37,726 nucleotides of DNA from Diphasiastrum complanatum. Its lineage: Eukaryota > Streptophyta > Lycopodiopsida > Lycopodiales > Lycopodiaceae. The notes below the pieces were generated by a model. The model searched no databases. It was not told the DNA's origin and saw nothing but the letters and a program-made list of their open reading frames with translations. Where the stretch lies: the NCBI GenBank assembly GCA_029204225.1, contig CM055101.1, forward strand, positions 45,694,180 to 45,731,905, in the 5' to 3' direction. Position 1 is the first letter of the stretch, and each line of letters begins with the position of its first letter. Both the position numbers and the translations under genes were made by a program. Shown here in pieces: positions 32,903-37,726 of the stretch.

Positions 32903-35070
32903 TTATGATATGATATATGTATGATATATTTGACGCAATCAATCAGTGCAAGATTTGTTATTAATGAACATGATGCACAAGAAAACAAAGCAATGCCAGT
33001 GTCTCAGACTCTGTCTCAGTCTAGTCTCAGCTTCTAAGTTCTTACCACTTCACTTATCGCTGCTTACCTTACCTTTTGCAGCTTTGCTGTTGTGTGGAAG
33101 TAAAAATCTTGCTTTTAGTCAGGAATCAGGCTTCATCTCTACTGGTAACTTTGTCTTCTCCTTTTTCTTTTTACTCCGTGCGCACCGCGGGCAAAAAAAG
33201 GGGAGATGTAGACGAGAAGGTTGAAGTGAGCACTGCGGATCCGAGCTGTAAGCAGTCAGCACTCAGCAGTGATGGGTGTTGCGACTCCCTAGAGAGCAAG
33301 TAGTGAAAGTAAGAAGCTGCAACAACTTTTCCAATTTTATGACAGGTGTGAAGGCGGAATAAAATTGCAGGCTCCACAGGCTAAAACTTTGGCTCTGATG
33401 ACTCTCTTTCCATATTATAATACTTTAACTTGATTATCAAAATCTAATAAACTAAATATGTTAATAACTACTATGCTAATCAATTGTGCTCAACGCCAAA
33501 AGTTTGCTCCTCGGAATTGCTGCCGGGCCCTTACCAGTGGGCAGGGGTAGAGCTCTTTAACTTTCAATAACTTCTAATCTTTTCTATACCTTGAAGTTTG
33601 CGTACAGCTGCTTGCTTAGACTTGGAAAGTTAGAACTTATTACTAGAGTAGCTGTGACTGTGATTTAATCCGGAGTTCGTGATAGAATGAGGTAGACTAA
33701 CAACAATCTGACAAGGGGAAGGAAGGGAATAGAAAAAGCTGTGGTCCAGCTCCAACCCAACTCGCAAGACTCAAGAGACTCCAAACAAGTGTTGTAGAAT
33801 CTGAGTGCAGTGCCGCTGTCTGACAAAATGGCAGTGGTGTAATAATAATATAATTATTATTATTCTTGGGGAGGAGTAGTAAATTGTAATGGCCTGGCTG
33901 ACTGGCTGGCTTGGCTGGTAGACTGTAGTGAGAAACAAGGAGAGATTTTTCTCCAAGTCCCGACCGTTGGCACGTGCTGCACTATAGCCGCTCCCCTTTT
34001 CCGTTCAGTCCTTTGCAAGCCTTCTTAATGCATTGCTCTTATTTAGGTCAGTCTCTTCCACCGAAACAAAGCATTCATTCACCCACCTTTTATTACCTAA
34101 TACCCACATTGCCCATGTAAGTACTAAGGACGTTTGTTTCAACGTTTGCTTAAGGCTATATGTATTGATAATTATAGTATGTAGTATATTACAAAGGGCA
34201 TTTGCTCATTTCATGCCATGGAAATTTACCTAGAGTGCCAATCAACAACACATAGCACATCATGATTTAGTCAAAATTAATATGGACCCATCAACGTTGC
34301 CCACTGCAAGTTTAGTTTATGGCAAGAGACATTTTTTTTTCCATTGGGATTTTTCTTGCATTTTCACTTTTGATTTTTAGCTCCAAATCTTTAAATTTAT
34401 CTTGGGTTTCTTAGCATCTCACTTGCCAAGGCACAAAAATGAAAGTGGCAAGCAATCACACTTACTGTGAGTTGGAATCGGCCTTAGGTTCTCTCTTCAT
34501 TTTTGCAGTGGGTTACAATTTCACTTTGGGCCTTCAAGCCCCCACCCGGCTTGGAATTTGACGTGCACCCTTACCTTTCGCCCTGATGGGCTTTTTTATG
34601 TTTAACCTTTTACATGACATGTATAATGCATGGGTACCATTCAAATAAAAACAGGTATCAACCTTTCAACCACTTATACATATATTCTTGTTATATTTCA
34701 GAGTAAAATTTTAAAAATTTTAGACTAGCATGACATGTGACTTTCTAAAATCACCTTTCAAATGGAAGGGCAATTTTCAAGTTTGCCATTCACATGACTT
34801 GCTTTCGAAATTTTTGCCTTTCTTTGAAACGCAAACTAGCCTTTGACGTGCATTGATGATTGCAAATGCCAAGTCTGCCACACTAGCATGCTCATGAGGA
34901 TGCCATAGGCTAGACTTATAGTTGTTGAGGTTTGTACATTGTGTGATGTGGACATTGGGGCTTTGTTCTCAATGACTATTGTAGAAATGACTCTATTATG
35001 AATGTCAGGGATGTTGCTTGTATAATTGCTAATTAATCAAATGTAGTTGCTCAAATTTCCTCACCATAGC
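32903..35070. other. Intergenic region, no gene seen
   Basis: No coding feature was recognised. It contains a CACGTG G-box (33971-33976), a CTGG-rich imperfect repeat (33890-33920) and an AT palindrome (33841-33861). The left part probably holds distal promoter sequence of the kinase gene. Confidence 0.4.
33841..33861. repeat. AT-only inverted repeat
   Basis: AATAATAAT and its reverse complement ATTATTATT are separated by three bases. It is a trinucleotide-type simple repeat able to form a small hairpin. Confidence 0.8.
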
Positions 35071-35257
35071 CAAGTTGGATAAGAGTGTTACCTTTGGCAA
35101 TGGAGACATGAGCTCAAAGCGGACATCTACGAACCCCTAAAGGATGCGCCTACAAGTTGGATAAGAGTGTTACCTTTGGCAATGGGAGCTCAAATCTTGT
35201 CTACATGTGGAAAGCGGACATCTACTAACCCCTAAAGGATGCGCTTACAAGTTGGAT
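35071..35257. repeat. Tandem duplication, unit 82-95 bp, just over two copies
   Basis: CAAGTTGGAT recurs at 35071, 35153 and 35248. The two full units share GAGTGTTACCTTTGGCAATG, 'AAAGCGGACATCTAC' and 'AACCCCTAAAGGATGCGC'. The second unit has about 13 extra bases. It is near-identical, so the duplication is fairly recent. Confidence 0.9.
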
Positions 35258-35683
35258 GTGGTGTAAATATTGTACAAAGTGATGCTAATGCAAAATAATA
35301 TAGATGTAAAAAGTTACTACTATCTCAAAAGATAATCTAGGAAATCAAAAATAATAATTATAGCTTTCCCTTTTATACACTCATGAAACAATTTATTATA
35401 TTCTGTAACAGTTGATTTGGATAAGTTTTGGAAATGTGACCATGCAAGTGCATGCTCAAATCCCTACTCTCCGAGTGGCCATTTGAAGACTCATGTTGTT
35501 GTTGTAGGGCTTGGCCTTACTATGTGATCTAAAGTGTATATATTGTGCGAAGCTAGTTGGATCAGCCGTAGTTGTCCAAAAAAACACTATTTCTTATTTA
35601 TGTTGGCGTCAAATTGAGATATAGACAAATGTTAATGAAAATAAAAGATCTAAGCCTAATTCATAGATTGTAAGCATCCTATA
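35258..35683. other. Intergenic, nothing recognised
   Basis: AT-rich sequence with no coding frame, repeat or LTR end that I can identify between the tandem duplication and the copia fragment. Confidence 0.4.
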
Positions 35684-36622
35684 TTATGCATCGTACAGTT
35701 GCTTCATGAAAATTTCCTCCTCTAGATTTCCGTGGAGAAAGACTGTTTTCACGTCAATCTGGTGAATTTCCAGATTATATTGTGTGGCATATGCAATGAG
35801 CAGCCTTATGCTTGTCATCTTGACCGTGGGCGAATATGTGTCGAAATAGTCGACACCATATCTCTGCATGTAGCCCTTCGTGACAGACCTTGCTTTGTAG
35901 CGGCCAATGGTGCCATCTGATTTCAGCTTCTTCTTGTACACCCATTTGCAGTCGACTACTTTTCTGTTTTCTGGCAGTGGCTCTAATGTCCATGCCTTGT
36001 TTCGTCTCATCGACTCGATCTCTTCTGACATTGCCTGCTTCCAGAATTCTCCCTCTGGACTCTGGATAACTTCTTGATATGTAGCTAGCTCTTCTGTGAA
36101 GTTGAGTACTCAAACTGCGTGTCTTCGCTCCATTGAAGATTGTCAGAATAGCGGTCTGGAGGTCTTCTTTGTCTTGTTGACCTTCGAGGTTCGTTTTGTC
36201 GTTGTTCGAACATTTCTTGTTCGTGAGGTCATCCTCTGTTTCCTGCTGTTCTGGAGTCTGGGGTCCTCCAGTCTGATTTGATGATTGTCCTCGATCTCCC
36301 TCTTGAATAGGCAGCAGTGTGAAGATCTCATGGCCTCTTTCGTCTTTCAGTCCAGGGAATGTGGACTCGTCGAACTTCACATCTCTACTCGAAACAACCT
36401 TCTTCGTGGTTGGATCGTAGAGTCTGTACACGTGTTCCGTTCGAGTAGCTGACCATGATTGTTTGCTCGGATTTGTTGTCGAGCTTGCTTCTCTTTTCCT
36501 CTGGAATGTGCTTGTATGCTGCACATCCAAACACTCGTGCGTATGACAGATCAAGCTTTCTGCCTGTCCACATCTCGTATGGTGTTTTGTTCTCCAGCGT
36601 TGTCGTTGTTGATCTGTTCTTC
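35684..36622 (-). pseudogene. Copia H integrase tail and RT N-terminal part
   Basis: It begins inside integrase at 'NRSTTTTLENKTPYEMW' (from about 36620), then 'YARVFGCAAYKHIPEEKR' and, after a frameshift, 'YRLYDPTTKKVVSSRDVKFDE'. A hydrophilic linker with several frameshifts leads to RT 'SEEIESMRRNKAW', 'CKWVYKKKLKSDGTIGRYKA', 'GVDYFDTYSPTVKMTSIR' and 'IHQIDVKTVFLHGNLEEEIF', ending at 'MKQ' near 35700. The YVDD half of RT and RNase H are absent. Confidence 0.9.
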
Positions 36623-37726
36623 GACTTGCTACAACTGTCTTTGTCATAATGGTGCAGAGAATCTTATTGGAAGATTCAGCTTGGCCATTCCCTCTGGGAT
36701 AGTAAGGAGTACTAAATCTGTGTATAACAAAAAAATATTCTAGTAAACACTTTATTGTTTGATTAACAAAGTGTGTACCCCTGATCACTGACAATCTCGA
36801 TCGGACATCCAAATCTGATTATAATATTTTCATAGAGAAACTTGGCCGTAGATTTCGCTTCAACAACTTTGACATCTTTGGCTTCAACCCACTTGGTCAT
36901 ATAATCAGTTGCTACGATAATGTATCTGGCCTGAGATCCTTGCACGACAGGATGAATAGGACCAACATAATCTAGTTCCCCATTTTCAAACGGTGCTTGC
37001 AATAAAACCGGATGCAAGGGTTCATAATTCTGTCGAGTAGGTCGTCGTGCTCGCTGGCAAACATCACATGTCTGAATAAAATTTTATGTGTCCTTATGAA
37101 GTGTAGGCCACCAACAACCTGATTGCAAAAGTTTGTGAACAATAATATATGTAGAGAAGTGTCTTCCACCCATGCCATCATGGCGAAACATAATTAAATC
37201 GGGAATTTCATGTGGTAAAACACATCTACGTAGAATATTGTCTGATCCACGACGATACAATTGTCCTACAATCAATTGATAAGGTTGAGCCTTGTGAATC
37301 AATTGTCTCTTCTATACTTTTGTCAAGGAGTCATTTGGTTGTCCTAGCATCAGGTACTCAACAGTATCCGCTGCCCACTCAGCAACTGCTTCTACATAGC
37401 AACATCTGGTAATTCATCATCCACTTCAATATTAACTAGTGTGGATTCGATTCGCAAAATGTGATCGACTAGATAATGTTGTTTGCCCTTTCGAACCACA
37501 ATTCGAAAGTCAAATTCAGTCAATAACAATAATCATCTTGCAATACGTCCAGCATTGCATGTCTTGTTTACCAAGTAAAGTAACGGATGGTGATCTGTAT
37601 AAAATGCAAACTGCGTTTCCATGAGATAGTGACAAAATTTTTGAACAGAAAAAATCATGGCTAACGCATCACGTTCTGTTGCTGAATAATTCTTCTCCGA
37701 ATCTGTAAGTTGTATGCTTGCAAATC
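36623..37726 (-). pseudogene. Gypsy D (B family) RNase H and integrase, partial
   Basis: It is closely similar to element B at 9560-10640. RNase H appears in broken frames from the window edge. Then come 'YQLIVGQLYRRGSDNILRRC', 'HDGMGGRHFSTYIIV', 'CWWPTLHKDT' with a stop, the zinc pair CDVCQRA, 'LDYVGPIHPVVQGSQARYI', 'FGCPIEIVSD' and 'NGQAESSNKI'. Reading on, 'LCTIMTKTV' fits gypsy integrase just before the copia sequence starts. It retains the three residues before CPIEIVSD that B has lost. Confidence 0.9.

Larger units (their letters stand above)
35684..37726 (-). mobile_element. Chimeric fragment: gypsy RNase H/integrase joined to copia integrase/RT
   Basis: On the minus strand B-family gypsy sequence (37726-36623) changes to copia integrase and RT (36622-35684), both in the same orientation. 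The gypsy part runs off the right edge of the window. The copia part stops inside RT. It is the second gypsy/copia junction in this window. Confidence 0.85.

Noticed and set aside
35775-36812. A single 345-codon protein spanning the gypsy/copia junction
   Set aside because: Past the junction this frame is not the copia frame. The copia motifs are read in neighbouring frames, so it is not a functional fusion.

Overview
This is eukaryotic DNA from a land plant, most likely a seed plant. It has one intron-containing gene for a plant-specific LRR-III receptor-like kinase, set among decayed Ty3/gypsy and Ty1/copia LTR retrotransposons of plant type. I cannot name the species. No bacterial, organellar, CRISPR, rRNA or tRNA genes were recognised.

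Layout, left to right. (1) 1-7371, minus: gypsy element A (ORF3, integrase, RNase H, RT, protease, gag), cut in gag. (2) 7372-15015, plus: gypsy element B (protease, RT lacking its core, RNase H, integrase, ORF3, polypurine tract, 3' LTR), joined head to head with A. (3) 15032-17440, minus: copia element C (LTR, RNase H/RT and gag) with the middle of pol deleted. (4) 17881-20790, minus: a chimera in which a copia 5' LTR, tRNA-iMet primer site and gag (G) run in frame into a B-family gypsy ORF3, then into part of a B-type LTR (E). (5) 20791-23767, plus: copia element F, interrupted at its gag start by the G LTR and in its integrase by a 118-bp AG microsatellite. (6) 23768-26640: no recognisable gene. 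(7) 26943-30093, minus: the LRR receptor-like kinase, two coding exons, with a probable 5' UTR and promoter out to about 32.9 kb. (8) 32.9-35.7 kb: intergenic, with a short tandem duplication. (9) 35684-37726, minus: a second gypsy/copia chimera, B-family gypsy RNase H and integrase running into copia integrase and RT.

The retroelements are all broken by stops, frameshifts, deletions or lost catalytic residues, so they are relics. The kinase gene is the only apparently intact host gene. Its catalytic loop has HGN in place of HRD, so it is probably a signalling pseudokinase.

The most interesting signal is ORF3, an uncharacterised, probably soluble protein of about 965 codons downstream of gypsy pol. 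Two well-diverged gypsy families here (A and B) keep the same start and the same N-terminal domain, and a third copy (E) has been captured by a copia gag. ORF3 has no visible signal peptide or membrane segment, so it is not an envelope-like protein. TATA-like boxes 110-140 bp upstream of its start in both families raise the possibility of a private promoter.
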